Assembly: GCA_951804985.1 (NCBI GenBank)
Contig: OX638135.1
Coordinates: forward strand, 13,605,735-13,669,734
Length of the DNA stretch: 64,000 nt
Origin: Dryomyza anilis
Lineage: Eukaryota; Arthropoda; Insecta; Diptera; Dryomyzidae
Direction: 5' to 3'
Part shown: positions 11,607 through 22,640 of the stretch, in pieces
Layout: each line of letters begins with the position of its first letter
Numbering within the stretch: position 1 is the stretch's first letter
Position numbers and translations under genes: made by a program
The notes under the pieces: generated by a model
The model's database searches: none
What the model was told of the DNA's origin: nothing
What the model saw: the letters and a program-made list of their open reading frames with translations, nothing else

Positions 11607-12360
11607 TTTTTATAATTTTTGTTTATTTTAAAATAGTACATTTAACGCACATTAGACTCATTCAACTTAAAAAACAAAAACATATATTTAAATATTTCAA
11701 CAGTGTACCTACATTTGCTATTACTTTTTGTGTTTTTATATATTTTGTTATATATATTTTGCATCGTTTGAAAGTGCAACAAAACAAATGAGAACACATC
11801 CAAGCCTTTGATTTGGCGGACATTTTTTGTACAGCAAAAAATTCGTGAGTTTTGTTGAGCAAGACGTTTTTGTTTAGTGATAGGTATGCATACATGTGTA
11901 CCTTTACAATATATAAGACCTACACCATACTTTATTTTTATTTTTTTAAGTTTCAAAACTAAAGTCAATCTCTTTGTCTCAACTATCAAAGAAAATCGCA
12001 TTTCATTTAATTAAAATACTAAAAACTATTTGCTAATGTTAAAAAATATAAAATTTTAAATTGGTAGGTATTAATAAAAACGTTGAACTGACCATTTACT
12101 ATAAAAATTATAAAATAAAATAAAAAATATGCTCAAAAAAATGTAAGCTTGCTTAAAAGTAAATACTCTTTTTTATTAATATGACCCAATATCGCTCTAG
12201 ATTTAGAATTGTATCGTCCGCATCACTCGATTTATAGTATTTTTTTTTTTGTTTGTTAAAATAGGATTAAATTTGTATGTTACTGATTCTTGTGTTAGGG
12301 CCAGTTTTTCAGTGCTAGTTCAATCGTAATATTTATATATGTATATATATATGTATATTT
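11607..12360. other. AT-rich stretch, no feature recognised
   Basis: No gene seen. The minus-strand open frame at 11642-12001 has no recognisable domain, and an overlapping second frame in the same place argues against coding. Part resembles 47380-47500 inside hAT-f (CGTTTGAAAGTGCAAC, CATTTTTTGTACAGCAAA), so it may be an old fragment of that family. Confidence 0.4.
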
Positions 12361-13060
12361 TTTTGTTCAATACGTGAACAAAATGGATAAAAATTAATTT
12401 TAATACAAAATCCAAAATTAAAATCGAAACCGTTACTTGGAACCAGTATACCGAAACCATTTCATTATAAAAACTCAAAACCGTAAACGAAACCGAGATG
12501 AGAAAGAAAACCGAAATCGAAACCGCTATTCGTTTAGGTTTCAATCCTTGATTTCTCCACCAAACAGGAAACATCGTAACATCGGCTGAAATTAACATCG
12601 ATGTTTTATTTTTTTTCAGCATCAAAGTCAAACATCGATGCTGAAATGAAAAACATTGATGTTGAATTTGCATCCCTAATGAAAAGCCTATCTCACAAAG
12701 TGTACGATAATCAAATTCCCCCAATACGTAAAGACAAAAGTGTATAATTTTAATCACATAATGCAAAGTTTAGCTACAAAATCAATTGAATTGTGGCGAC
12801 TCGGCTTAGCCGGCGCGGCTTCTGTTCAGATTTCGTGGCGGCTACGAGCCGGCTTTCAGGCGATCGCCTTAGAACACTGCATCAGAACTTCTCAGGTGAA
12901 CTCAAAATTTTACTTTTCATTTGGTTGTGGCCACGATTGAAGCCTTTTCTTTGCTAAACAATATACTTTCACTAAAATTACAACAAACATTTCTTAAATT
13001 ACGTTTTCCGCTTTACCCAAGAAATTGTTTCCCACATTACCCCAATATCGCAATTTGATC
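12361..13060. mobile_element. hAT-e right end plus displaced interior fragment
   Basis: 12400-12550 ends in GTTTAGGTTTCAATCCTTG, the right terminus of hAT-e, preceded by its CCGAAACCG motifs. 12870-13060 matches the hAT-e interior that normally lies upstream of that end (GTGGCCACGATTGAA). The order is therefore scrambled. Between them, 12551-12678 carries repeated AACATCGATG motifs and ends GCATCCCTA, which looks like the terminus of another small hAT. Confidence 0.55.
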
Positions 13061-13258
13061 AATGCTGAATTATTTGCAAATCCGTTTGTATTACAAAAGA
13101 TATAAACTATGCGATACCGACTTAATAAAAAACGATAAAAATTGTCACTTTTTGATAGCAAACACCAACACTCTAGAAAAAAACTTTTAAAATTATTACC
13201 ATGGATGAAAAATTAAGCAGCACTTGACAGTTGTTTTTATTTTTCTAAGACTAAAAAC

Positions 13259-13790
13259 ACACGCAGAGAAAAAACATGTTTGTGATGAACATATTTGAAG
13301 GTCATCATACTATGATTGGGGTTATGGTTGTAGGCAATCATTTACTATGTCTAATATGATCCTCAATGACAATATCGTCAACCTTAATATGATCCTCAGT
13401 GATAGTATTGCCCAATTCTCATAACTATACTGTGGTCCTCACTGACCACATAACGAATTCTCCCAACCATACTATGGCTGCAGTGACCATATTATGATTC
13501 CATACAACCATACTGTGGTTGTCAGTTACCATATCCAGATTTCACACAATAATACTATGGTTGTCAGTAACCATATTATGATTCCACACAACCATACTAT
13601 GGTTGTCAGTTACCAAATCCAGATTTCGCACAATAATATTATGGTTGTCAGTGACCATATTATGATTCCATACAACAATACTATGGTACTCAGTGACCGT
13701 ATTGCGATTTCATAGAACAATACTATGATCCTACGTGACCAATTATCATATTATAATCATATTGCTATATTATGATTCATCATTTTATTA
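13259..13790. mobile_element. Element end with ACCATACTATGGTTGTCAGTG repeats
   Basis: The left end CACGCAGAGAAAAAACATG resembles the CACnCAGAAAAA termini seen at 5511 and 26778. From about 13300 to 13740 a 35-65 bp unit built on AACCATACTATGG / CAGTGACCATATTATG is repeated about ten times, giving an open frame at 13494-13715. No matching right end found, so the element is probably truncated. Confidence 0.5.
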
Positions 13791-13899
13791 TATTAAGATT
13801 ATCCCTAAATTCCTGAAAAAGCGGATTAATAAGGAATTATAAATAAGATACATGTTTAATAAATAAATATTTCATTTAAATTTATTATTTTATATATAG

Positions 13900-14514
13900 C
13901 AGTGGTATCGCGAACCCCTTTTTAACTCCATATGTCACCTGCGACCACTTTGAAATTATAAAATAGAGATTTTTTGTTTCCACTGTTCTACAAATTGATG
14001 GTTGTTGGATTCAACCGAAATTATACTTATAATTTCTAGTAGATTTTGATCTCCTGATTCTTGCTGCGTACACAGTATTTACCCACCATGTCGACATTTT
14101 GTATAAAAATGTGTCAAAGTAGCAAAAAAGGCCGTTTTCGACATGCTACAGATGCAAACTTTATCACAAAATGAAACATGATCCACGCCCTATGGATAAT
14201 TGGAAAAAAAATCTGTGTCCAGATATTAATTTTTGCAAAAAATCAAAAATAAATTTCTGTTACCTAAAAAGTGTTTCGAACGTAATTTAACACTTTAATT
14301 TATCTCTTACTTTTTTTCTTAAAATATAAGTTCGCGATGTTTTGTTGTCAACATTTTCAAAAAAAATGTTTCAAATTTTATCTTCCTGAATTTTTTTTCT
14401 AAATAGCGAAATACACGCAGCGATCTACAATTTCATACTGAAATATTTTAGTGGGTTCAAAAACATACTCATTATGGGGAATCTTCTGGTGTGTATTTGA
14501 CTCGGCAGGCTTAA
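13900..14514. mobile_element. Left portion of a hAT-c family copy
   Basis: The start CAGTGGTATCGCGAACCCC followed by TTTTTAACTCCATATG parallels the hAT-c left end at 24380. The interior (AGTAGATTTTGATCTCCTG, ATTCTTGCTGCGTAC) matches 25235-25285. A Helitron interrupts it at 14515, and further hAT-c-like sequence appears at 16520-16740. The right terminus was not identified. Confidence 0.55.
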
Positions 14515-14522
14515 TCTATATC

Positions 14523-14555
<33 letters not shown>

Positions 14556-15598
14556 GAAATGTCCTGTGTGTGCCAGAGCATCACGAGAGAACGAACAGAT
14601 GGATTTGCCTAATTCCTTTTGTATTTTGTCAGTGTCAATGCAAGAGTGGTTTAGGAAAAAAGAAAAGTCGGAAAAACCCAAAGGAAAAGCCGGAAAATCC
14701 AAATTTGACCCTAGGACTATGAAATTTGGGAAGGATGTTCATCTCTTGACGTATGTGTGCACTACAAAGGGATTTTTTGAAATTCGCCTCCTAAGGTACA
14801 CAAATGGGCGTGGCAAAATTGAACTTTTAATTCAAAATATCGGTTTAATTAAGATAAGCACAGTCATGAAATTTGGCTCAGTGAGGTATATTGAAGTTCA
14901 TTACCTTTTTTACAAATGTGGGCGGAATTGGACAAAAGGGTGTGTCCCTTTCCATATTACTAAAACTATACAAATTTTGGAACTTCTGACTTACTAAGAT
15001 TAGAGTTATATAAATCGAAACTAAGGTTTATATTACAAACTCCAATCGTCACGTATAATGTGAGCGGGATTGGATTAAAGGGCGTGGCACCTCCCATATA
15101 ACTAAAACTTTCAAATTACTATAACTCCTAACATGTTAAGAGTTGAAAACAAATGTTCATATTTAAAACTCCAATCGTCACGTAGAATATGGGCGGGATT
15201 GCGCAACGGGGCGTGACATCTCTCATATAACCAAAACTTTAAAATTTCTATAACTCTTTACTTACTAAGCGCAGAGTTATAAAAATCGAAACAAAAGATT
15301 ATATTAAACATTGTAATAGTCGCTTAGAATGTGGACGGAATGGGACAATGGGGCGTGGCACTTCCCATATAACTAAAAATGGTAACTTCTGACTTACTAA
15401 GAGCAGAGTTGTACAAATCGAAACGAAATATCATTTTAAAATGTTTAATAGTAAAATAGAATGTGGGCGGGAAAAATAGTGACGAGGCTTGCACTAAAAA
15501 GGGAAAAAGAGGCGTAAATGTATCCACACTTTATAAACGATATATTTTTGCAATTACAAAAACTTAGCACGGGCGCAGCTGTGTACGGGTCCAGCTAG
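14515..15598 (+). mobile_element. Complete non-autonomous Helitron, 1,084 bp
   Basis: Starts TCTATATCTATATATA after host A (14514) and ends CCAGCTAG before host T (15599). This fits Helitron insertion between A and T with TC...CTRR ends. The A/T-rich start followed by AAAAATGAAATGTCCTGTG is typical. There is no target duplication. The body is a tandem array of about 130-bp units. An open frame at 14554-14997 spans the 5' end and first repeats and shows no Rep or helicase motif. Confidence 0.8.
14790..15490. repeat. Tandem repeat, about 130-140 bp unit, inside the Helitron
   Basis: About five diverged units share GTGGGCGGGATTGG, GGGCGTGGCACCTCCCATAT, AACTAAAACT, TTACTAAGAGCAGAGTTAT and CTCCAATCGTCACGTA in the same order. 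Confidence 0.75.
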
Positions 15599-15755
15599 TA
15601 GGGTTATAAAAATGTTTTACACATCCGCCTTTAACGAATGCTTCTGAGTGACTGTACTGAAATTTTTGAAAATTTGACAAAACAAAATATAAATAAAACG
15701 AAATTTGGAAATATATACTTCATATTTGGTATGGAAATAAATTTCGTGTTCAGAA

Positions 15756-16136
15756 TTGAAGGGTTTGGTGCAAAAAGGGTCAAGTCGAAATTTTTTCGAA
15801 ATTGAATGTTTGATGACATATGATAGCTTTTTATATTTTAGCAATATCATTGGTATGAGAATGACATCGATAGATGGTTTTGCATCTGAATGTTAATACA
15901 ATAAAATGCTATTTTTGTATGAAACATAATTTTTTTATAATTTTTTGGGGCAAAAAAGGGTCAAATCGAGCAGTTTAAATAACGTTTTAAAGCCAAGTTA
16001 CATGGAAAATTTAAGTTTTTTATACGATAGAATTTTTTAAACAAAGAATCGCAAAATTATCAATTTAAAAAGTTTTTATTGTTTTTCCAGCTAAATGAAA
16101 ATATGGACTTAACCTTTTTTGCACCAAACACTTCAA
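15756..16136. mobile_element. 381-bp inverted-repeat MITE
   Basis: The left end TTGAAGGGTTTGGTGCAAAA is the inverse of the right end TTTTGCACCAAACACTTCAA, about 31 bp with few mismatches. A third internal copy (GGGGCAAAAAAGGGTCAAAT) lies at 15948. The target duplication is unclear and there is no coding capacity. Confidence 0.5.
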
Positions 16137-16159
16137 TTATGTATTATTGTGTTTAGAAT

Positions 16160-16400
16160 TATGTTTTAAATTGAGAAAATTACAAATGAAATTGAAATAT
16201 TTTATTTTAAATTGAGATTATTCCAAATGAAATTGAGATTTTATAATTCATAATGCAAAAATTCCAAATAAAATTGAAATTTTTCAATTCAAAATAGAGA
16301 AAATTCAAAAAAAATCGAAATTTTTTAAATTGGAAATGGAAAAAATTCCAAATTGCATGAAATTAAGAAATTAGCAACAGATATTGAAATTTGCCTTATG
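16160..16400. repeat. Degenerate tandem repeat CCAAATGAAATTGAAATTTT
   Basis: Several imperfect copies of a 20-45 bp AT-rich unit with AAATTGAGA / CCAAATGAAATTG. Confidence 0.5.
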
Positions 16401-16499
16401 AAATTTGTATCAAATAAAATGGAAATATCAAAGAAATTTAATATTATATAAATATTTTTTCGCATGCCACCAGTACACACATAAATCATTCAATAGCGA

Positions 16500-17394
16500 G
16501 GAACATAAATGGGTTCCGATTTCGATTTTATATTCGGATCGGAACACTTTTAAATCGCTGGTCTTGAAACCAGAATCGGAACCGTTAACCAGCAAGAATC
16601 AGGCAAACTAAATCTACCAGAAATGAGAGGTTTTATTCCATATTAAAATCCTTGTAGAACAGTGTAATCATCCGAATGTTTACGAATTTTTTTCCATTTG
16701 TAGAGTTTTGGAATATTATATTTTCCGACGAAAAACTTGTATTAGAGGCTCCATATTTCCATATAGTGTGCCATATCTAGGAAGCAAAAGTTACCGCTGG
16801 TTTACATAAAAAGGTTGATCCCTTCGTTGAAAAATATTGCATGGAAGAAGTTTTGCTGAAATATCTGAAGCCCAATGTCAATTATTATTGATTCCAGCAA
16901 ACTGGATAACCCGCACATACCTCAAAACTGTGAGGTAAATTTAACTGATTTTTTACCTAAGAATTGTGGGAATATTTGTTATAGAAGCTCGAAGGACACA
17001 CATACAAAAATTTGAATGATTTCAAGACTGTTATTTGTGATGTATTATTATCCTATACATCAAAAATAACAGATGAGGTAGTACGTGCCGCGTGTGAAAA
17101 TTTTTTGATAGACTAAAGAAAGTTGTGGCCAAGAAAGAGGCAGCAACCGAATAATTGTCCCATGGAACAAATCTTGAAACTTTATTATATACCTTGTCAA
17201 TTTTTTTTTTAATTTAGAGTACTCCTTTAATAAAAAAAGCTACTTTGTTTTTGTATGAATACATATTTGTCACACTGTATATATACTGCATATATATGTA
17301 TATATAGTATATAATAATTAACGTATTCACAGTTCATCTAGCGTATTCACAGTTCATCGTATTTTAGTATGGTTTCGTTACATGTAGTATATAT
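16500..17394. other. hAT-c-like fragment and unassigned sequence
   Basis: 16520-16740 contains GGAACCG-type motifs and AGAACAGTGTAATCATC...TGTAGAGTTTTGGAATAT, matching 28860-29050 near the right end of hAT-c. From 16740 to 17394 nothing is recognised except a short TA-rich run near 17278-17312 and a duplicated GTATTCACAGTTCATC at 17325-17358. Confidence 0.45.
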
Positions 17395-18377
17395 CAGAGC
17401 TCTCGATTACCCGGGTTTTCGAGCTACCCGAATAATACCCGGGTTGTTCAAATACTCGAAAAACCCGAGTATTAAATGTTCGAGCTACTCGGGTAGTTTG
17501 TTCGTTCGTTTGTTCGAGCTATTCGAGTAGCTCGTTTGTTCGAGTAGCTCGATTGCACGTTCGTTGTTTGAGTAGCTCGATTGCTCGATCGTTGCTCGGG
17601 CTACCCGAGTAGCTCGTTCGTTCGTTCGTTCGTTCGATTGACGATTGTTCATTTGATCGCTTGTTAATTTGTCTGTCCGTCCGTTTGCTTGATGTGGGAG
17701 TTGATCGGAAGTGGTTGGAAAAATGCGGGTGGACAAAAGTGGGTGGGTGGGCAAAAGTGGTCGGAAAGTGATAAAAAGACCGAACAAAATTTTATTGCAG
17801 AAATCGGTAGCAGCCATCGTGGGAAATCGAATGGTACCACTCTCGGTGGTCCATGACCCCCAAAAGTGAGTCAAAAACCATTTGTCCACTTTTTGTCTTG
17901 GACCACTCCAAAGGGTACCATTAGCATTGTAATGGTGTCCGCTATCGATTTCCGAAATAAACATTTTTGGGTCATAAATGCGGTTTTGACCCCCTTTTGG
18001 GGGACCTGGACCACTCCAAAGGGTCTTCTAATGAGGATCGCTATCCATTTCCAAAATTATCCAAAAATTGGACAATGGTACCACCGGTACCACCGGTGGT
18101 ACCACAATGGTACCAGTGGTACCACCGAATGGTACCACTGAGAGTGGTACTATTCGATTTCCCTCGATGTCTGCTACCGATTTCTGCAATAAACATTTTT
18201 CCGTTTTTTTATCACTTTTCTCCACGAACAAACTACCCGGGTTTTGCGAAATACCCGGGTAGCTCGAACATTTAATACCCGCGTTTTTCGAGTATTTAAA
18301 CTACCCGGGTATTACCCCGGCCTTCGAGCACCCGGGTACCCGGGCTACTCGAAAATACTCGTATGAAATCGAGTGTC
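17395..18377. mobile_element. GC-rich inverted-repeat element (CCCGGG / CTCGAG / GGTACC), possible hAT
   Basis: About 110 bp at the left (CAGAGCTCTCGATTACCCGG...GAGCTACTCGGGTAGTTTG) recurs inverted at the right (CTACCCGGGTTTTGCG...GAAATCGAGTGTC). Inside are GTTCGTTCG tetranucleotide runs (about 17493-17640), CGAGTAGCTCG palindromes, a CTTTTGGGGGACCTGGACCACTCC-like pair and a dense cluster of GGTACC/ACCGGT palindromes at 18074-18150. The left end fits the hAT Y-A-R-N-G rule, but no matching 8-bp duplication was found. Open frames within it are repeat read-through. Confidence 0.6.
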
Positions 18378-18566
18378 AAACACACGGATGGCGCATGCGG
18401 CACACCAACCTTCATCTGCGGCCCGCGAAGACTTTTATAATTTTTTAAAGAATTTGGATATATTGTGCAGAAGAAAATAAAAAATAACTAATCTTAAAAA
18501 ACTTATCATTAATTTATTAAAAAAAAGTCAATTTTATATTTATATTTCCAAAATTTGGTAACAGTA

Positions 18567-20262
18567 CTCAGACAAAATTTTGTTCATAAATGGAATGAAC
18601 GCCGTTAATTGCGACATCGTTCATAATATATATGAAAAAAATCATTCTATTTATGAACTATTCTTCGTATAAGGGAGTCGCACAATTTGATATAATAAAC
18701 GCGTTCATAATTGTTATGAATTACGTTCATTGAGGTATTCATATTAACTTTTTGAGGCAAAGCAGCGCAACCTCCAAGTCACGTGCAATTCAGCCGAGCA
18801 TAAGGGCGATACTGAAAAATAAAAAACCAGTCCACAAAAAGGAGCATAGAAAGTACAACACTAAGTAGGTAGGTATTTGAGTATGTGTGCTGCAGCGATT
18901 TTGAGAATTCTATAAATAGATATTTTTATACCCTACACTAAGAGTGAAAGGGTATATTCAGTTTGGTACGCCGTTTGTAACACCCAGAAGGAAGCATCTC
19001 CGGTATGGAAAAGTATATATATTCTTGATCAGCATGACCTCCTGAGTCGATTTAGCGATGTCCGTCTGTCCGTCTGTCTGTCCGTCTGTCTGTCTGTCTG
19101 TCTGTCTGTCTGTTGAAATCCCTACTACTTTTAAAATTGAAGAGCTAGATAAATGAAACTTATAACTTTGATTACTAATATACCTACGCTGTATGTCCGA
19201 AAAAATTGGCGAGATCGGTTCATTGTGACCTATGATCCGACCACTTATGTTCAAATACCTCATATAAAATGTACATATAAAGATCAATTTTTATGTATAC
19301 GTGCTTAGGTAAACTTTTTTGGTCAAATATATATTGACATCATGCTCAAGTACGTGATAATAATGTTTTCCGTCGAAAAGACCTGTGGTTCATTAAAAAA
19401 AAAATCGAAATTCGGTACACCTACCCATTTGTAAATATGGGTATCAAATGAATGGAAATTCTTCAGCGATTGAATGTTTGTAGTTATTTTCAGGATTCGT
19501 ATACCCTGGTGACCTATATATCACTTTGAATGGTAACCACACATATGTGTAGGGTATTTATAGTCGGCTTAGACCGACTATAATTTTGATAATCCTAACT
19601 ATCATAATTACACCTACTTTAAAATTTCCCATGTGATCTAACCTTCCCAACTGGTTATATATTGACGCTGCATGCCGCATGATGCGCAGTGATTATTTTG
19701 ACATCTCTCGCGACGCGTCGATATTCGATGATAGCAATTCATAGTTTTTATTATTCGTATGTCATTTCGTACAGATAGGCCGAATCGTTTCATTTGTTGT
19801 TTACAACTCCAAAGAAACGTGCACAGCAGGTACCTAACATCACGCAACAACAAACAGCACCAATAGGCTGCAACAGCAAAAGTAGATACAAAATAAAATG
19901 TAAGTATAAAAAATAAATAAATTAAAATAAAAAACTAATATAATAAAATAAAAAAAAATAATATAAGAAAATAAATAAATTGAAATAATAAAATAAAAAA
20001 GTAAAAAATTAATATAATAAAATAAATAATATAAGAAAATAAAAAAATAGTTTTTTTTATTTTTAAATAGTTAAAAGTTCATAAATACCATGAATTTTTT
20101 CATAAATATTATGAAAGCGTTCATCAATATTATGAACTTTTTCATTACGGATTTATGAACGATTCATAAATTGGATGAATTTGGTCATTGGTTGAGTAAT
20201 AATGAAAAATTCATAAAATTGATGAACAAATTCATAAATAGTATGAACTTTTTTTTTCTGTG
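18567..20262. mobile_element. ATGAA-motif TA-flanked element, interrupted by family B
   Basis: The left end CTCAGACAAAATTTTGTTCAT follows TA. The right end, read inward, is CACAGAAAAAAAAAGTTCAT, followed by TA (20263-20264). Both flanks carry dense TTCATAA/TTATGAA dyads. The core holds GGCAAAGCAGCGCAACC and a segment near 19800-19890 (GTTGTTTACAACTC, CAACAGCAAAAG). Without the family B insert (18928-19656) it is about 967 bp. An inverted truncated relative lies at 22090-22640. Confidence 0.7.
18928..19656 (+). mobile_element. Mini-me-like family B copy 1
   Basis: Starts ATACCCTACACTAAGAGTG, which can pair with the nearby AAAGGGTATA. The core CGGTATGGAAAAGTATATAT and TTCTTGATCAGCATGACC follows, then a GTCY tract (GTCCGTCTGTCC... 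at 19059-19111), the 3' hairpin AGTCGGCTTAGACCGACT and the end CCCAACTGGTT. Inserted in the ATGAA-motif element. Confidence 0.85.
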
Positions 20263-20314
20263 TAAGCCATGTTCTTTATGCCTCCAAATTTCTTAATATA
20301 ACTTCGATAGCGAA

Positions 20315-21455
20315 TGGAATCTTAGTATACTCTGCCCAATCCTTAAGAAGGGGGATCCCACGATACGCGCCAACTACCGTGGGATAAGTCTCCTCAACAT
20401 CGCGTATAAAGTTCTAACGAGCGTATTATGTGAAGCCCATCGTCAACAGACTGATTGGATCTTATCAGTGCGGCTTCAGACCTGGCAAGTCCACCATAGA
20501 ACCGATTTTCACATTTCGCCAAATCCTCTTCGTCGACTACAAAGCTGCCTTCGACAGACCGATAAGAAGTCGCCTATACGCCACCATGTCTGAGTTCGGT
20601 ATACCTGCGAAACTTATAAGGTTTTGCGACACACGTTGTTCAGTGAGAATTGGGAACAACCTCACCGATACGTTTAATTCCGAACGAGGTTTCAGACAAG
20701 GCGATTCCCTATCGTGTGACTTCTTCAACCTAATAATAAAGAAGATTGTAAGAGCTGCACAACTCCATCACAATGGCACTATCTTCAACAAGAGTTCCAA
20801 GCTGCTCGGATACGCTGATGATATCGACATCATTGGGCAGAGCGTACGAGCAATCAGTGCAGCATTCTCCAGTTTAGAGAGGGAATCGCGTCGAATGGGT
20901 CTTACGGTGAACGAGGACAAGACGAAGTACCTAGTGTCAACAAACAAAGAGTCCCGGCGTCTTGGACAACACAACACTATTGACAACCACAACTTCGAAG
21001 TTGTGAAGGACTTCGTATACCTAGGAACCAGCATCAACAAGGAAAACAATGTCAGCCTGGAGATTAGCCGAAGAAGAACTCTTGCCAACAGGTGTTATAA
21101 GTCGCTCATCATGCCAGTCCTCCTCTATGGCGCTGAGGCATGGACGCTTGCCATCACCGATGAGCGATCTTTAGGAGCGTTCGAGAGAAAGATTCTTCGG
21201 AAAATCTATGGCCCGATATGCGTCGAGTACAGAATCAGAAGGAACGACGAGCTGTATGAGCTCTACGCCGACATTGACATAGTCATTAAGATCCAGCGCC
21301 TACGCTGGCTTGGACATGTCGAGCGTATGGATGAAAGCGCTCCAACAAAAAAGGTGTTCAATTCTGGCGCCAGCGCGCGCAATGCAGAAGCGACTGGCGA
21401 GAGGTGATTGCTGCCGCCGAAACCCATCATGGGTTGTAATGGCCAAATAAGTAAG
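20315..21455 (+). mobile_element. 5'-truncated RTE-like LINE with 16-bp target duplication
   Basis: Flanked by TAACTTCGATAGCGAA (20299-20314) and TAACTTCGATAGCAAA (21456-21471), 15 of 16 identical, which defines the insertion. The 5' end starts in the RT region; the 3' end is TTGTAATGGCCAAATAAGTAAG, with a TAAG-type tail rather than poly-A, as in RTE-like LINEs. The fuller relative at 60190-62327 shares the 3' end (TTGTAAGGGCCATTTAAGTAAG). Confidence 0.85.
20430..21407 (+). CDS. Reverse transcriptase domain ORF of truncated RTE-like LINE
   Basis: A 325-residue open frame. Visible RT motifs: GYQCGF-like [11 protein letters not shown] at residues 11-21, motif A VDYKAAFD (35-42), [10 protein letters not shown] (86-95), catalytic YADD (128-131), then a C-terminal region with RRLTLANRCY-like and [12 protein letters not shown]. 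The endonuclease and the N-terminal RT part are missing. Compared with the copy at 60190-62327 it has lost 39, 15, 63 and 6 bases, each a multiple of three, so the frame stays open; an 8-base loss just upstream would shift the frame, so the full-length protein could not be made. The closest family by recollection is the RTE/BovB-like group. Expression is not indicated. It is best read as a dead insertion whose frame happens to be open. Confidence 0.75.
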   Translation: MKPIVNRLIGSYQCGFRPGKSTIEPIFTFRQILFVDYKAAFDRPIRSRLYATMSEFGIPAKLIRFCDTRCSVRIGNNLTDTFNSERGFRQGDSLSCDFFNLIIKKIVRAAQLHHNGTIFNKSSKLLGYADDIDIIGQSVRAISAAFSSLERESRRMGLTVNEDKTKYLVSTNKESRRLGQHNTIDNHNFEVVKDFVYLGTSINKENNVSLEISRRRTLANRCYKSLIMPVLLYGAEAWTLAITDERSLGAFERKILRKIYGPICVEYRIRRNDELYELYADIDIVIKIQRLRWLGHVERMDESAPTKKVFNSGASARNAEATGER

Positions 21456-21471
21456 TAACTTCGATAGCAAA

Positions 21472-22089
21472 ATTCGATCCTGTTGCTAAATGTTCGCTCA
21501 GTAAAATTTTACGATACGATATTTAAACATTTTACACATCGATATCGCAATGTTTTTAAAATAAATCTCTATTGCACTATTAGACGCAATGTTAATCCAG
21601 AATCGTTTATATTATAGTTTCGATATTTTGACGACATATCGTATCGTTTTCACATCAATATCGAAACGAATGGCAGACTAGGTAGGTACAGTAAAAGTTG
21701 AAACAATTTTGGATGATTGTCAGATGTTTGTTTTAACAAATTTGCTATAGTTTTTGAAACATGCTCCATTGTAAATACCCCAAACGAGATCAAAGATTTA
21801 CACATTTTGTTTCGATATATTTTATACAGACAAATGCGGAGTTTGTATGAAAAACGGTCTGTTTTGTGTCTTCTCCCAAAATTTGACGGGAATCTGCCAT
21901 TAAAACTCAATAAATTTTGATAATCTGCCGTACGCTTACCATAAAATTCCATTTATCTGTGTTCTCCGGAAATAGTCCTGAATTTTTCCAGGGTTCATAA
22001 AAAAAAAAACAATGCACTTATGTGGTGTCCCCACAAGCAATAACACCATTTCGAAAATGGAGACTACCTTCAAAACATTTTCGTACATA
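21472..22089. other. Unassigned, with CGATATCG-type motifs
   Basis: No gene seen. Between about 21505 and 21665 several ACGATACGATATT / TCGATATCG / ATATCGTATCG motifs recur in both orientations, resembling the motif arrays at hAT ends. The LINE above inserted at its left side. Confidence 0.4.
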
Positions 22090-22640
22090 CATAGAAAGAA
22101 AAGTTCATACTATTTATGAATTTGTTCATCAATTTTATGAATTTTTCATTGTCACTTAACCAATGACCAAATTTATCGAATTTATGAATCGTTCATAAAA
22201 CCGTAATGAAAAAATTCATAATATTGCTGAACGCATTCATAATATATATGAAAAAATGCATGATATTTATGAACTATTTAAAAATAATAAAAAAAATATT
22301 TTTTTCTTTATTATTTTTTTTTCATTTTAATATTTTACTTTATTTATTTTTTAACTACCTACATTTTATTTTATATCTAATCTACTCTTGCTGTTGCTGC
22401 CTATTGCTGCAGTTTGTTATTGAGCGATGTTAAGTACATGCGGCGCACGTTTCTTTAGAGTTGTAAACAACAAATGAAACGGCTGAATTGCACGTGACGT
22501 GGAGACAGCGCTGTTTTGCGTCAAAAAATTAATATGAATACCTTAATGAACGCAATTCATAACGATTATTAACGCGTTTATTATATCAATTTCGTTCAAA
22601 TTGTGCAATTCGTATATACGAAGAATAGTTCATAAATTCT
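22090..22640 (-). mobile_element. Inverted, truncated copy of the ATGAA-motif element
   Basis: Starts CATAGAAAGAAAAGTTCATAC after TA (22088-22089) and runs through TTATGAA dyads, CTGTTGCTGCCTATTGCTGC, GTTGTAAACAACAAATGAAAC and GCGTCAAAAAATTAATATG. It is the reverse of the 18567-20262 element without the family B insert. The far terminus is missing. Confidence 0.65.

Noticed and set aside
13280..13760. Direct repeats suggesting a CRISPR-like array
   Set aside because: Units are degenerate, of variable length, internally palindromic and in an insect-like repeat context; there are no constant repeats with unique spacers or cas genes.
14554..14997. 147-residue open frame starting MKCPVCAR
   Set aside because: It spans the 5' end and first tandem units of a non-autonomous Helitron; the CxxC at the start is isolated and no Rep/helicase motif follows.
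17485..17964. 159-residue minus-strand frame rich in Arg/Thr/Asn/Glu
   Set aside because: Tetranucleotide GTTC repeat and palindromes of the GC-rich element read in reverse.
18958..19287. 109-residue minus-strand frame with DRQTDRQTDRQ run, also at 49393-49647
   Set aside because: GTCY microsatellite of mini-me-like elements read in reverse.
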